Source: Symbiodinium natans
Taxonomy: Eukaryota > Sar > Dinophyceae > Suessiales > Symbiodiniaceae
Assembly (NCBI GenBank): GCA_905221605.1
Contig: CAJNDS010002182.1
Location: 359,501-423,500, forward strand
Reading direction: 5' to 3'
DNA: 64,000 nt
The position numbers and the translations under genes are program-made. Numbering within the stretch: position 1 is the stretch's first letter; each line of letters starts with the position of its first letter. Positions 31,009 through 42,712 of this stretch are shown here, piece after piece. A model generated the notes under the pieces. The model made no database searches and was not told the origin of the DNA. It worked only from the letters and a program-made list of their open reading frames with translations.

Positions 31009-32440
31009 AGACTCCTTGGTGAACTTAGGGCAGCGTGCAACGCCTTGGAGAAGGTGCAAGAGACACGCATCCTGGTCGAATGATTCATGATGTTGGGCTA
31101 CATGTCTAGTTTTTCTGTTCGCGACCCGGGTTCTGGAGAATGTACGAAACCAGATTTATATAGTTCAAGAATACAGATAGAAGAGAACAGTTTACAACCT
31201 GGCAGGAGTTTGTCCTGTTTTGGTTGCATCCTGGTACCGGCGGCTTCTGAGTTTCTCTGGGTTTCCCGATTTCCCGATTTCCCTGTTAGTTGCTTTGCCA
31301 GGACCTCAGTTAGGGACCCCACAGCGCACAAGATGCCACTGTCAGAGATGTGTCACTGTGGTCTACCAATCTACGTGCCTCCGGATGCAGTTCCAAATTT
31401 GTTTAGCAAGCAGTTTAGCTATCCAAATCCTTTCCAGTATTAGGCTACCGGGCTTGCTGCGATCCACTGCATCCAAGCAGCAGAGAGCAGCAGGGTACCT
31501 GATTTAGGTGATGGGCCTTCCCTGAGCGCCATCATCACCTCCTGCGGGCCATTTAGATGGCAGCTGGGCATTTCCCTTCTGAGCGCCTCGGCCGCCACAC
31601 ACTCTGGCTTAGGGTGCTCCGAGGAGCTTTGGGGGAGCCTCGGAGGTCGAATCGGTTCATCATATGATGGGTTCGAGTCTAGAGTGGTTGTCACGGAGCA
31701 GCACCGTCGTGATAGAAGTTGCAGTTTACTTTGCGTACGGGAGCCCAAGGGTTCTCTGGTTCCCCTTTTTTGCACGCAAAGGTGCCTAAGAAAAAGCAAA
31801 CAGCGCGCCCTTACTCTAAAAAGGTTAGTGGCTTGGCAACCAACTAGTGAAGGAAGGTAGTCCTGACAGAAGTTTAAGACACTTATGCAGTTCATGTTGA
31901 CCTCCGCTTACTATCCCCCCCCCCCCCCCCCAATCCCCAGGCCCCAGGCCCTTGGGTCGGCTTTCCCTTTGTTGTGAATCGTCCCTGTAAAGCCTTACAG
32001 TCTCTAGCCGCGGGGGTTCTCAATTGAGGGTGACGGTGAGCTCATATTTGAGTTCCGGGCCTGAGGGATCTTCATTGAAGAGGGGTTTGACATGCTAAGT
32101 ACATCGCACTCGACGCATTTTTAGCTCGACGTTCGGAAGGCGGCGGTTGCGCACTGCAAATACGAGTCAGGCACGAGGCATAACGGGCACAACCTATATG
32201 GGCGGCGTGGCAAGCTTCGAAGAAACATGAGCCATTTTAGAGCCGCAAACTTGAGCATTCAAGCACGTGCCGGCTCGCAACATGTCACTTTGTACACGCA
32301 AGTAACCGCAAGTACTACGAATAAATCTGAAGTGGACATTAGGGTCCATTCAAAGCCTTGACCATCAAAGTTCCTGAATCAATACCTGGTACATCTATTC
32401 TTAGCAGGAGGCCTGCGAGCACCTCGTACAGGGACCGCCA
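31009..32440. other. unassigned
   Basis: Overlapping frames on both strands (up to 151 codons on the minus strand, 31440-31895) without recognised domains. A C run lies at 31914-31931. Confidence 0.4.
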
Positions 32441-32449
32441 GCCCAGGTG

Positions 32450-32523
32450 CGCTTCTTGACATGCACACGGCGGCCGACTGCGTCGCCTTCGGTGCTGCCT
32501 TGGGCGCTTGCGCGAAGACACAG
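32450..32523 (+). CDS. PPR-type exon 7
   Basis: Reads ALLDMHTAADCVAFGAALGA then CAKTQ, followed by EHL before a telomere-motif tract. 'ALL.DM...AD.VAF.AALGACAK' spans the end of one PPR and the first helix of the next. The right edge is probably ACACAG|GAACAC (GA donor). The left edge is uncertain; the frame stays open back to about 32415. Confidence 0.65.
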
Positions 32524-32532
32524 GAACACTTG

Positions 32533-32627
32533 TTAGGGTTTAAGCTTAGGGTTTAGGGTTTAGGGTTTAGGGTTTAGGGTTTAGGGTTTAGGGATGTTTA
32601 GGGTTTAAACCCTAAACCCTAAAACCC
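32533..32627. repeat. head-to-head telomere-motif tract
   Basis: About nine TTTAGGG units run up to about 32607, then the sequence turns directly into CCCTAAACCCTAAAACCCTG. The junction GGGTTTAAACCC is a perfect inversion point. Confidence 0.9.
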
Positions 32628-32629
32628 TG

Positions 32630-33355
32630 ATTGCAGAACAACTGTCTGGGTCTATGCCGGAATCAAAAAAGTTGAACTCATGACGGATGCGCACGCATCA
32701 TCGAAGCCTGCATCTTGCACGTACCATGACATACCAGTCGCGAACCCGAAGCAATATTACAGTGTCCTCAAGGGTGTGGTTGAAGACCATGGCCGCTGAC
32801 ATTGGAATGGACCAGGGCACTTGCCATCTGTGTTGCGATGTTCACTGGTGGCACTTAGCATGGAGAATTCTCATCCGCAAGTTAAGCTCAGTTCCCATTT
32901 GCAAGCTAAACTCATATCAATATCTGATGAAAGGAGTATCAGTAATTGCAGCCCTCTAGATTTCACAAGAAATCCTAGCCTCCAATTTTTCCGGCGACAG
33001 GCCCCAATGCTTGATACGTGCTCGGAAGGAATGGGAGCAGTGCCTTGCCCTACTCCGGTCCATGAGCTGCCAGAGGCCAGGCGTGCGCACGTACGCAAAA
33101 GGATGATTTGCAACGAACGCCGTCAGACCCAAGTGAAAGACTTGTTCACTTTGTTTTAATGTCGTGCATACGAAACAGTGTATGCCTTGAATTTGTCTGA
33201 GATGGGACAAGTTGTGAGCTAGGACGAGGAGTTATTTTTGCGTTAGGGTTTCTGTTTACCATCGCCCGGCATGCCCTGCTGAATCCTTCACAATTTTTGC
33301 TGCGAGGGGACCTTTGGGCTTCTGTCGAGAGACAGCGGGCACTTTAGTCGGGTCC
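32630..33355. other. unassigned
   Basis: Open frames on both strands (32821-33159 plus, 32956-33210 minus) without recognised domains. Confidence 0.4.
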
Positions 33356-33359
33356 AACA

Positions 33360-33638
33360 GTGAACAACTGGGAGAGGCAAAAGGGCAAGGCTCAGAAGGC
33401 TCGGAAGCTGGACGGGGTGCGAGACCAACAAAAAAACTCAGCTTACAGTGCTTTGAGACGTTCAGCGCAGCACAAGCAAGCCTTTAAAAGTAAGGCGCGT
33501 GATGCACATGCAGCCACACTGCCAAATCCTCACAATTCGACGGACCCCCGATCACCACTCCAGGTTGTCGGCCGCCACCCACAAAGAGTTTGTGACAGCT
33601 TTTGTGTAAGTGGCCATGAAATGGCGATGTGTGGCTGA
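33360..33638 (+). CDS. candidate exon, basic hydrophilic product
   Basis: After TCCAACAG the frame runs 92 codons, starting NNWERQKGKAQKARKLDGV and continuing with many Lys/Arg/Gln residues (RDQQKNSAYSALRRSAQHKQ). The antisense strand is not open to a comparable length. It is probably a disordered or coiled segment. No family recognised. It lies between PPR-type exons 7 and 8 on the same strand. Confidence 0.3.
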   Translation: MNNWERQKGKAQKARKLDGVRDQQKNSAYSALRRSAQHKQAFKSKARDAHAATLPNPHNSTDPRSPLQVVGRHPQRVCDSFCVSGHEMAMCG

Positions 33639-33732
33639 TATGGATAGCTGTCAGGTTTCTTCTCTACAGTTACAGCCCCTGCAGCAAGCCCTGAACCAAC
33701 ACCCTCTGATCTTTGCGATGTCCTTTCAACAG

Positions 33733-33800
33733 GATTGCCCCCGACGGAGTTGCCTACAACGCCGTGCTGATGGCGGCCTCACGGGCCGAATCATCGGCTT
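33733..33800 (+). CDS. PPR-type exon 8
   Basis: After TTTCAACAG it reads (G)IAPDGVAYNAVLMAASRAE. 'PD.VAYNAVL.A..RAE' is the first helix of a canonical PPR. The right edge is unclear; a G-rich tract begins at 33818. Confidence 0.65.
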
Positions 33801-33817
33801 GTTTCAGTTTGGGGTAT

Positions 33818-33865
33818 TTGGGGGGGGGGGGGCATTTTGGGGGTATTTTTTGGGGAGGTGTAGGG
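33818..33865 (+). repeat. G-rich simple tract
   Basis: G homopolymers with short TTTT interruptions. Confidence 0.9.
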
Positions 33866-34427
33866 TTCAGGTATGTTGAGGTTTGAAGGCTGCTGCTTCA
33901 ACTTACGAAAGAGTCAGCAGCGACTAAAAGAAGAAGGATGACCATGAGACGTTCGCGTGTTCTGGAAAGGGCAGCATGCCCTGAGGCCTGCACTCATTCA
34001 CGATCACTAAGTTCAGTTCACCATCACTGAGATTCACGACCAAGCTCCTGTAGCTTCTGCAGCTGAGGAGCAGTGGTCCGTCCTGCTGACGCTGTTGCAG
34101 GCCATGACAGATGCGACCGTGATTCCTGATCCTGGAGCCAGACATATAACAACCTAAGTCTTGGTTTTGTTCGAGATTCATTGAGTAAATTATAGGCAAA
34201 CCTGGGGATCGACTCGGCATGAGTGGCTTGTTGCAGTCCACAAAGGGTCGCCCAGGATGCAACCTCGCACAGCTGCGCTGCCGAAGCCCTGGAACGTGCG
34301 GGCCGTCCACTCGATGCGCAGCGCCCTGGCATACCCCGGCCTCGCAGCAAAAATTGACTGGTCAGAGTTTGAAGGGTCATCAGTGTTTCCCCGAAACCCT
34401 GAACCTTAAACCCTATAAACCAGCTGG

Positions 34428-34533
34428 ATGCAGCGAGAAGAGCAGACAAATCTGACCTTGAAATCGCAAGCTGGCCAGATCGAGGCGGTCCGTCGTGGCA
34501 ATGAGCCAGACCATCAGCGCCCTTGCGCCTGGG
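34428..34533 (+). CDS. weak candidate exon, hydrophilic
   Basis: Directly after degenerate CCCTAAA units, reads QREEQTNLTLKSQAGQIEAV then RRGNEPDHQR. A polar, helix-prone segment with no family match. It ends just before element M3. Confidence 0.22.
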
Positions 34534-34542
34534 ACTTTTGTC

Positions 34543-34646
34543 ATATGGGGGTGTCCGAAATTAGGGGTACCTCATTATGGGTTAAAAGGGGATCCTACTA
34601 CCTGGGGTCTAAATTGGGGGTGCCTTATTTTCGTAAACCCCCATAT
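34543..34646. mobile_element. short inverted-repeat element, copy M3
   Basis: Starts ATATGGGGGTGTCCGAAATT followed by AGGGGTACC. The complement of the right end reads ATATGGGGGTTTACGAAAAT followed by AAGGCACCCC. About 104 bp in all. It has the best-preserved ends of the three copies. Confidence 0.65.
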
Positions 34647-34649
34647 TCA

Positions 34650-37600
34650 CTTGGTACACACTGCTTTGGAGATTTCTGGGGATGCTCGTGGAGTTCGATT
34701 TTCCATCCGTCCACATAAGCCAGGCACAACTTGTCCTTGACATGCTGCAAAGGCACAGCAGGCACGCACATTCTTGGGCTTGAAGCGACAGCATTACCCG
34801 CAAGCCAGATGACCGAAAACGATCCACCCTGTGAAACGCAGCCAAGGAGAGCCTGACGTGAACCAGGTTTTGGGGAACATGGGGAGCATGGGCAGCTCTG
34901 GAGGTGCTCTACTGTGTGGAGCAGGCGCTGTGGGATGATGAAAGGAATTGAGACAAAGCTGAAGGGGGGGAGTCGATCGTTGGAAGAAAGCCATCCTGCG
35001 ATCCACCTGGTGACACGCATCGACCGGCAGCGCGTCAGGCAAGACCGGCAAGACCCGTGCTTTGACATCGTGAGCATGAACCAGAGGATGGGAAGCTGAA
35101 CATGATCCGCAAGGACGCTTTGAAGGACGTGGGTGAATGCCCCGATTCGTGCTGCGAAGCAGTGCGACGAGGCCTCGGTCCATGGAAATGTGCGAGTCAG
35201 TTTTTAGAAGGACTCTCGCCAAGCCCAGAAAAGCCCAGCGTCCCTTGCCCCCCTCCGCCTTGATCGCTGGTGCAGTACCATGATATTCCATCATCGGAAG
35301 AGCTCAGTGCCAATCAGCGGACCGAAAGAACCTGAACAACTTACAAAGCCACCTTAGGTGCATCCTCCTGGGCTGCCCCCAGAATCGTGCAGCCCTCAAT
35401 GACTCAATGCTTCCACGTTGGCATCAGCCAACACCTATCTGGCAATCGGGGTGTCAGGCTGGCATTCTGTGTATGTGCCATTGTGGGCGAGGCCGGTAGC
35501 CCTCCCCCTCTCCCAGACGACCCCGTGGCGCCTGGGCCCCAGTCTCTTTTCTCGTCGAGCCCGGGTCTTCAATAGTTAAACCTAGCAAAACTAAGATAAA
35601 CCAATTGCAAAACAAGAATCGAATTTTGGATGTGGCCATGTCGAGGCCTTTCCTCCATCCGGCTGCGCGACCGCTACTGAAGGCTGTGCTGAGGGTGTGG
35701 AATGACTTTTGGCCCTCTGTGTACCAACGCCAGAGTGTTCCCACGGCCAGAGCAAGAGGGCTTCAATTGCCGGAGGCGTGCGGGGCGCGCGCGCGAGCGC
35801 GCCTAGGACACTGGCTTTCGATCGCGGCCCACCCGAATCTTGGACCAAAATCGCGCTCTCGCCTAGGCGGGGGCACACGGGGCATCTGCATGCAGCCTTG
35901 GGGGCGGGGGCCTTGCTGCTCTTGACTTTCTTGGTCATCTTGGAGTGCGTTGCATTGGGCATAAGTATTGATAGAGAGCATCTGGCATTGGAGCAGCACT
36001 AGACTAAGCGGGCATGGAGCTTCCCATCAGTTCGCATCACCAGGGCCTCAGAAATGGGAATGAAACGCGGCGGGCCTTTGTTGGTCCTGACTACTTCTGA
36101 TCTTGGCTTCGGTTGCGATGTGCTTGATTGCGACGTCAGCCTTGCCAACAGGTCCCCCTGGAGTTCACTTCGCTCAGACACTGGCGTTGAGCTTGGCTGC
36201 GTCCAAGAGGGGTGTGGGAAGACTGCTTCCAGCCCAACACCACAGTCTTGAACCCAAGGTGTGAGGTCATTGGCAACAATATCCTTGCAGAGTTCTGGTG
36301 CATGTTCAAAGAGGCCACTGCCGATCGATGTAGATGGCTTGTGAGGGGCCACTGCCTCCCATTCTGGAAAGACTGTTCGGGATCCCCCCCAACCGAATCA
36401 TTGCCTTATGCTGATGCCCATGCCATGGATTCCTCAGGCCTCAGGATTGGTTACCTTGGTTTGTGAAAACCTCTCAGGCGCGGTCCAACTTCTCCGGCTT
36501 CGGGGGTGCCGCCGGGGACGCGTTGATCGTGGATAACGTGTCGAGCCCAAGACTGGCGATGCAAGTACCGTGCAGCTGCTGCTTGTCGTGCTTGTTCCAG
36601 CTTGGCCAAGCCATAATGCCACAAATATCGACGAACTCTCAGTTGTTCAGGATCATTATCCTCCCCTTGGGGCCTGCTATGTAGACTACGGCACGTATCG
36701 TCGCAGTGCAGTGATGCCCGTGCTTGAAGGCCTATTCCTTTGTCGGACATTGACATTTCACAGTAAAACAGTGCCGAAATTCCGTAAATTCCCAGATATC
36801 CGGGCATGTCACAGCATGTCACTTTGCACCAAGGCCCCGCCTGAGGGCCTCAGCCAATGTTTGCTCCTGCCGCAGTCTTGGGTGTCAGTGCGCAGTCTGG
36901 CTCCCCCATGCTAATTGATTTTAAGCTTGGTTTTTGCGGAGCCGCACGGTGTACAACACATCACAATCTCCATGGCTTTCCCGCATTCCATAGCCAGAGC
37001 AGCGGCCGCGTTGGAGCACTGCGCCGAACCTGCAGGCCCGAAGCTCCTGCATAAACTCGGAGCGCGATGTTGACGAAGGCTAGACCGGCAGCCTCGCATC
37101 GTCTCCTCACAGACGGCGAGGCACTCAGTGACAAAGGTTGAGCCTGCTGCAATGCCAACCCTGAATGGTAGAACCCGGCTGCTCTCATTAGCAGGTGCCT
37201 AAAACCTATGCATTCAGCCCATCTCGAGGTTTTGGGACCTGGAAAGTTCGCTCTCAAACTGCGCGGAGGAAGCGTGCGATCTGGCCAGGTGCGAATAGTT
37301 TGTTTTTTTGCCGAAATGGCTGCGGGACTGCCAGTGTCAACTGCTTAGGTGTAGGTTTTTTCAACTGCGCGGGCAAAGTGCACGTCGCCATCATGATCGA
37401 TTTAAAGTTGATTCGTGCAGGTGAGGAGTGTTCCCGGCTCGATTGCTTGCCTAGAGGATCAGCTGTCCGGATGCGGCCCAAGCAAGCCGGCGGCGACTGT
37501 CACATGCAAGTCGATGCATCCCACCGGTTCTTTTGCTTTGAGAGCCCGATCCGGTTCGCCCCATTCAGAACCGCCCAAACACTTTTCCAATTGCCTTTCT

Positions 37601-38165
37601 ATTCACAGGCACAGCATGAAGCGAGAGCCGTGTGGTGAGAGCTGTGGAAGAATTGGCAACCACAGCCAGGCCTGGGCTACATTGGCAGCTTCCTCGCGGA
37701 GTATTCGGCTGCTCTGGAGGTCCCAAGCACACGTTTTCGTGTGGTTGACTTGCCGATGTTGAGGCTCAGTGTCGGCGCTTGCTTGCAGGATGGCGATGCC
37801 ACGTCGCCCCCCCCCCCCTCTCTCCCCCCCAAAAAGATGCCAAGTCGGACCATCAGCTGCAGATCCTTAGGCCCTTCAATAGAGACCCATAATTATGATT
37901 AAGTCATGATATACAAGTCATTGGTCGAAATATCACACGCTGCATGCACCTGTGCAGCTCCAGCGCTGCAAGCCCACGGACGTGACGAACCCCATGAAGG
38001 CCATACTGGAGCCCAAGGCCGCGACTCATCGTAGGGGTGTTCTTTTGATCAGGCCCAACTCAATCAACGCTTCCGCAGATCTTCAGCTGGTTTCTTTAGC
38101 TCCTCTTTCAAAAGCTGCCAGAGGCCAGCAACCGGTATCCAAATGTAGATAGAAAGCCGTGCCTG
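34650..38165. other. unassigned; several open frames
   Basis: Frames of 100-166 codons occur on both strands: minus 34794-35294, minus 35591-35962, minus 35999-36352, plus 36570-36914 and plus 37195-37638. They overlap opposite-strand frames, and none has a recognised domain. The 97-codon plus frame ending at 36002 contains a hydrophobic stretch (ALLLLTFLVILECVALG) that could be a membrane span, but it lacks other support. A C run lies at 37808-37832. Confidence 0.3.
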
Positions 38166-38169
38166 GCGT

Positions 38170-38970
38170 CGGGACTAATCAGGAAGAGAGGGGTAGGATT
38201 CTGTGATGCGTTCTTCACTTTGTGCTTAGCATATTGTCCCATGCCGGAATTGTAAAGCGTCTGAACCACAAGATGTATCTACGCAAATTCTCCAGTCTAG
38301 CAGCTGTATTGGGGGTGCACTTTGCCAAGTTTCTGCTGCAGAAGGTGAAAGCTTAGTTGACTCCTCGTCTCTGCCTGAGCCAGGTAGACCTGCCAGGCGA
38401 TTTTGCCCGGAGGCCAGTGAATGCGGCGTTGGTGCCAGTGCACCTGGCATGCTTATCAGCAACAAGGCCTGTACCTCCCCCGAAAAATGCTGCTTTTCTG
38501 GGGTCCGAGTGAGATTCTAGCCCTAGAATTCAAAATGATGCATGGGACGATCCTCGCTCAATCCTTGCCTTGCTGCTGCCACCGGCTCAGCGGGATGTGA
38601 GCTGCAGGACCTTCACAGCTCCGACCCTCGGCTTACTTGGGGAGCCCCATCAGCTCCCAACAGTGAAAGTAAGACCTCTTCCAGTACAGGGAGTGTTTCT
38701 GCAGTTGTTCGAGCCCTGTTCGAAGATTCTTACGCCGGGGCTTTGCCACTAGATGGAGCAGGATTCTGCTGAGAGGCTTTGCTAGTAGATTGTGTTCATA
38801 TTTCTTGCAGGGGGAGGGAGGCCTAGGCCTAGGGTCTACCTTCACAGGATCTAGAGCCCCTTTCTGCAGGGCCTTGTACCCCTAGCCCAGGGCCCCGAGC
38901 TTGTCTACCCAGTTCGGCATGATGTCCTGATAGTTCAGGAGCCGCCGAGCAGCCTGCTTCAAAGACGCTT
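38170..38970 (+). repeat. upstream part of P2-helicase segmental duplication, copy B
   Basis: Counterpart of 9880-10650. Continues at 38985-39345 with the counterpart of about 11745-11944. Confidence 0.7.
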
Positions 38971-39353
38971 GGACTGGTTGCTGCTGACACTTGATAAAGC
39001 CTTGTTTGGTTTGTGTTTCTGTTCGGCATCTGGTGAGAATTGGACAGCTTCCCATGCTTCCGGGCGCTGCAGATTAAACACAGGAGTGATCTCGATATCT
39101 GGTGTAGCGAAATTTTTCCTCGCATGTCCCTTGGGCTGCCCTATAGCCGTAGCCATGGCCCATGGCAAAGGCAATATGTCAGACAGGGCCTTCTACGCAG
39201 GTCTCGTGTGACTCAGGAATATGCCAATCTATGCGAAGTCCCCCGCTTCCCTTGTCGATGCCTTCCTGCCCAAAAGAAGTTGTACTCAACAACAAAGGCC
39301 TGGCGCAAACCTCAAGTCCCAAGTCTGGAATGGTAATTCATGTCCAGATGGGG

Positions 39354-39715
39354 ATGAAGTACGTGGCAGCGTATCTCATGGCAGCAGCGCCCTCGGTCAA
39401 AGTGAGAGCTGTTCCAGCCAGAAGACCACAGGTTCAAACGGGTGAGAAGCTACAAGAGAACGAGCCAGAACAGCGTTCCCAAGAAAGACTGTAGATCCTC
39501 AAGGGTCACGGGATGCCACGGGCAACCTATGTACACAGGGATACACATGCCAAGACATGTGGTGATAGCCCCTGTGAAGATCCATCTCTGAACCGACAAG
39601 CTCCCAACTGCCGCACAGCCCCGCGGGCATCCGAGAGAATGAGGCCCTGGCCGGCAAGGAGAGCCCCAGCGCCGACGACATCAAAGCCATCCTCGAGTCC
39701 GTGGAGTCCGAGTAC
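39354..39715 (+). CDS. RPLP2: ribosomal protein P2, copy B, exons 1-2
   Basis: Exon 1 is 39354-39380 (MKYVAAYLM) and exon 2 is 39644-39715 (ALAGKESPSADDIKAILESV then ESEY), the same lengths and phases as in copy A. The donors are again GC (ATG|GCAGCA and TAC|GCGCCG). These exons encode the dimerisation helices of the ribosomal stalk protein. The next P2 exon on this strand is not found until 52231. Downstream sequence stays homologous to copy A intron 2 to about 40060, then switches to unrelated DNA. Confidence 0.8.
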
Positions 39716-40085
39716 GCGCCGGCCTTGGGGAGCTGCACGGAACAGGGCCCCCGCCGGGATCAAACTCCAAGCAGTGAAACGAAGGAGTCATCTGCATGTG
39801 GTCTGCCGCGTGTTTTTGGTGCAAGAGAGGGGTCGGTTGTAGCTACAGCATCATAATGTGCACAGAGACGACTTTCTGAAAGCAGGGTACTATGCGCCAT
39901 ACACAGTAGAACTGTAGAAAGTGCATGACTAGACTCCCCATCCTCAAGAAGGAGGATTTTCAAAGCAGACCCCGACAGCACAGTTTTCCAGCAACTGGAG
40001 CTCTCAAGATCCCAAGCTTCTGGATGTGGCCCTTTCGCATCCTTGCCGATGGCTTGCGTCGGTTCTACAACGGTGCTGCTAACAT

Positions 40086-40244
40086 GGCAGCCCCGAGCTG
40101 GAGGCTGTGCAACCGCTGCAAGTCCCCGAAAATCGGTCAAACCTCTTTGCAACAACTTGCAGTCTTCGTCACGGCAGGGCGCTCTCCGGCGGAGGAAGAC
40201 ATTTTGGAAGGAGACATGGTGACAGGCGCATATGCCGAGCCACA
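40086..40244 (+). CDS. candidate exon inside copy B intron 2
   Basis: Reads APSWRLCNRCKSPKIGQTSL then QQLAVFVTAGRSPAEEDILE and GDMVTGAYAEP, ending before a strong GT donor (CACA|GTAAGT at 40245). The acceptor may be ATGGCAG at about 40089. The C-x2-C pair is notable, but no second pair is seen. Copy A has nothing like it, so it belongs to the extra DNA. No family recognised. Confidence 0.4.
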
Positions 40245-40299
40245 GTAAGTAAGACCGCCAAAGCACCGCCAGCGGCTCTAAAGTGTATTTTGTGCAGTC

Positions 40300-41340
40300 G
40301 TTGAACTCCGGGGGGGAGATAGAGGGCTGATACTTTTGTTGGCCTTTGACTGTGCTGAGAGGGCTTATAGCCGCCCATGCGGTTTACTTGTGGTTTACTT
40401 GTTCTTAATCTGAGACGCATTATTACCTAAGAAGCACCGAAGCCCCGAAGAGAGCCAAAGTAAACCTTGACACTGGACCTCGGATACTATGGCTTTCGAA
40501 GTAGCCGTAGATTGATAAGCATATGCAGGCAACTTTTCGTCTGAGTAGCCGGTTATCGACTCAAACAGACCGTTTCTTCTCGATACTGTACTGCTTACAG
40601 CGGCATTTGCAACGTAGACAGATATAAATCCTTCATCCTCCCGTGAAGAGCGCGTGATCTGCGGCGCAGGAACCAGCACAGAGCCATACTGTCGGGAAGA
40701 CTATTATTAATATGAGTATGAATACTTTGTATTAACATTAATATATTCGTATTCGTATTATATTTATAATTATACTAAATTGTAACAATAAGCTTTCGCG
40801 CGATACGTGCTGGCCAGGTGCCATCATCTCGCGGAAGCAGCCAAGCTCAAGCTCTCCGCTTGACCTTATCAGGTGGCGCCAGCTGGAGTCACAAATTATT
40901 TAAAAAGTCCATCTTCGCAGGATCTTTGCTAGAGTCTCTTGGGCCACGTCCCCTTTATGTATCCTAATCAAGATATTGCCATGCACCGAAAGACCCAAGC
41001 AGCCCTTTAGCTGCTGCGCAAGTTGTGCTACTGCTACACGGCTACACTGCAACACTGCTACGCTGCTATGCATTCTGCACAACCAGTATCACCCCAGCTA
41101 GCGCGAGCACGCAAACACCTGTCTGAAGAGTTGCATATGGTATGTTTTCTGGGGATCGGAGATCCGCCTTAATCTTAGACGTGGCCCGGACCACTACTAG
41201 TAGAATGACAAATCTGATTTCCCCGCCTCAGAGTGATCTTCTCGTAACTCCTTGAGACGTGAGAGACGTTGAGAGACCATCCCACAGGCTCCCCAGAGCT
41301 GTGAGCTTTGCCCAGCGACCGCGACACCCGACGGTGCCTT
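40300..41340. other. unassigned; AT-rich patch
   Basis: Includes an AT-rich stretch with TATTAATATT-like repeats (40700-40790). Small minus-strand frames only. Confidence 0.4.
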
Positions 41341-41344
41341 GGGG

Positions 41345-41388
41345 CTAAACCCTAAACCCTAAACCCTAAACCCTAAACCCTAAACCCT
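41345..41388 (-). repeat. interstitial telomere-motif tract (CCCTAAA)
   Basis: Six perfect units. Confidence 0.9.
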
Positions 41389-41399
41389 GGGATGATGTG

Positions 41400-42700
41400 G
41401 GGTGTCTGGTGGTGTCCTTGAAGTTAGAAGTTGAAACGTGCCGTTGACTCGGGTCATGGCCCTAGGTTCAGGCAAGGCGCGATGACGGAGTCTCTCACAT
41501 CAGGGCTTCGGGGCTCTGGTGAAGAGATTTGTGATGGGCGTGGACAGGGGCACGCAGAACAAGTCCCTAAGTTGCCGTCAGTTCCAGCACCAAGCGGCTT
41601 ATCACAGAAGTGGCTCAGTCCTGGCAGGACAAAAACCTGGTGGGTCAGCCATTGGAACCACGGCTGCCATCTCTCTCTTGGTTTCCATGGGCACGTTTTG
41701 GCCAAGACCAGATTAGAGTCGTAAAGTCTTCGTTGGCCCGAACGGTTCTTCTGCGAAGCTGTCAGCATGAGCGCTTGGCAAACCTTTGAGAAGTCACAAG
41801 GGGTGCTTCAGATGTGGAAGCATGGCGGAATTTTTGCCTTCTTGTAACGTGCACCGACTCCATGTTCCACGCATGTGTGTGAGTGTTGGCATGCCAGCAC
41901 AGGAGCTCTGCCGCAGCATCGCATCTGCAGCTATGTTTGGTGCTTGTAGACCTGCAGAGAGTGTGTCGAGATTTGGAGGGCTTTGGCGTATCGTTCTGAT
42001 GCCGTACCGCTGCTGAGTCACATGTCCTATCGGCAACGGCTCTATCGCTGCGCAAGTAGAGTCAGAGAGGGCGTCAGCCACACACGCGGTCTCCTGAACT
42101 GATCTTTGCTTTACGACTTTTCGCAAATGTTTTCAAGATCACAGGCAGACTCGATGCGGACATGGGATGGGACGGCAGCGGCTTCTGCAGCTACAGCCCA
42201 CGAGATGTGCATCAGCAGGCTGGTGACTGACTGAAAATTGAAAACCGTAGCTTCTAGAGGCAGAGGCAGGTGGGATGACTCTACGATAAGGGACGATATA
42301 GGGCTATGTTACTTGCGACACGGTGCCTCGTACTAGCAGTACCTCTGCGGTCTAGGTGCATGCCTGACATCTGAGATATCGGGTAAGGCGCCTCATCGTC
42401 GAATCCCCAATGGAAGAACATACAGACGGAGCAACACCACAGGTAGATCCGAACTATATTTTGATATAGTCCCCTTCCCCCTCACAATCCTCACAGTAAA
42501 AGGAGTGCTCCACCCTTTTTCCTGGCTTTCAAAGTTTAGCATTGCCTCAGGGCCGCATGCGGGAAAGCTTGGGGAAACGGAGTAAGTAGGCTGCCAGGGC
42601 CTGTCTAGGGCTATCAGTATCTCAAGTTGGAAGTTGGGGGTATCCTCTGCAAAGCGTGTTTCTTTGACAAGTCAAGGCAGCTGTTTCGGCTTAGATTTTT
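41400..42700. other. unassigned
   Basis: Mutually antisense frames of about 100 codons (41431-41768 and 41762-42126), no domain recognised. Confidence 0.4.
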
Positions 42701-42712
42701 TTTGCCTACAAG

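Noticed and set aside
31600-31695. tRNA-like pattern (CACTCT/AGAGTG stem and GGGTTCGAGTC)
   Set aside because: The outer stem pairs in six of seven positions, but the T-arm around TTCGAGT does not pair, so no tRNA is supported.
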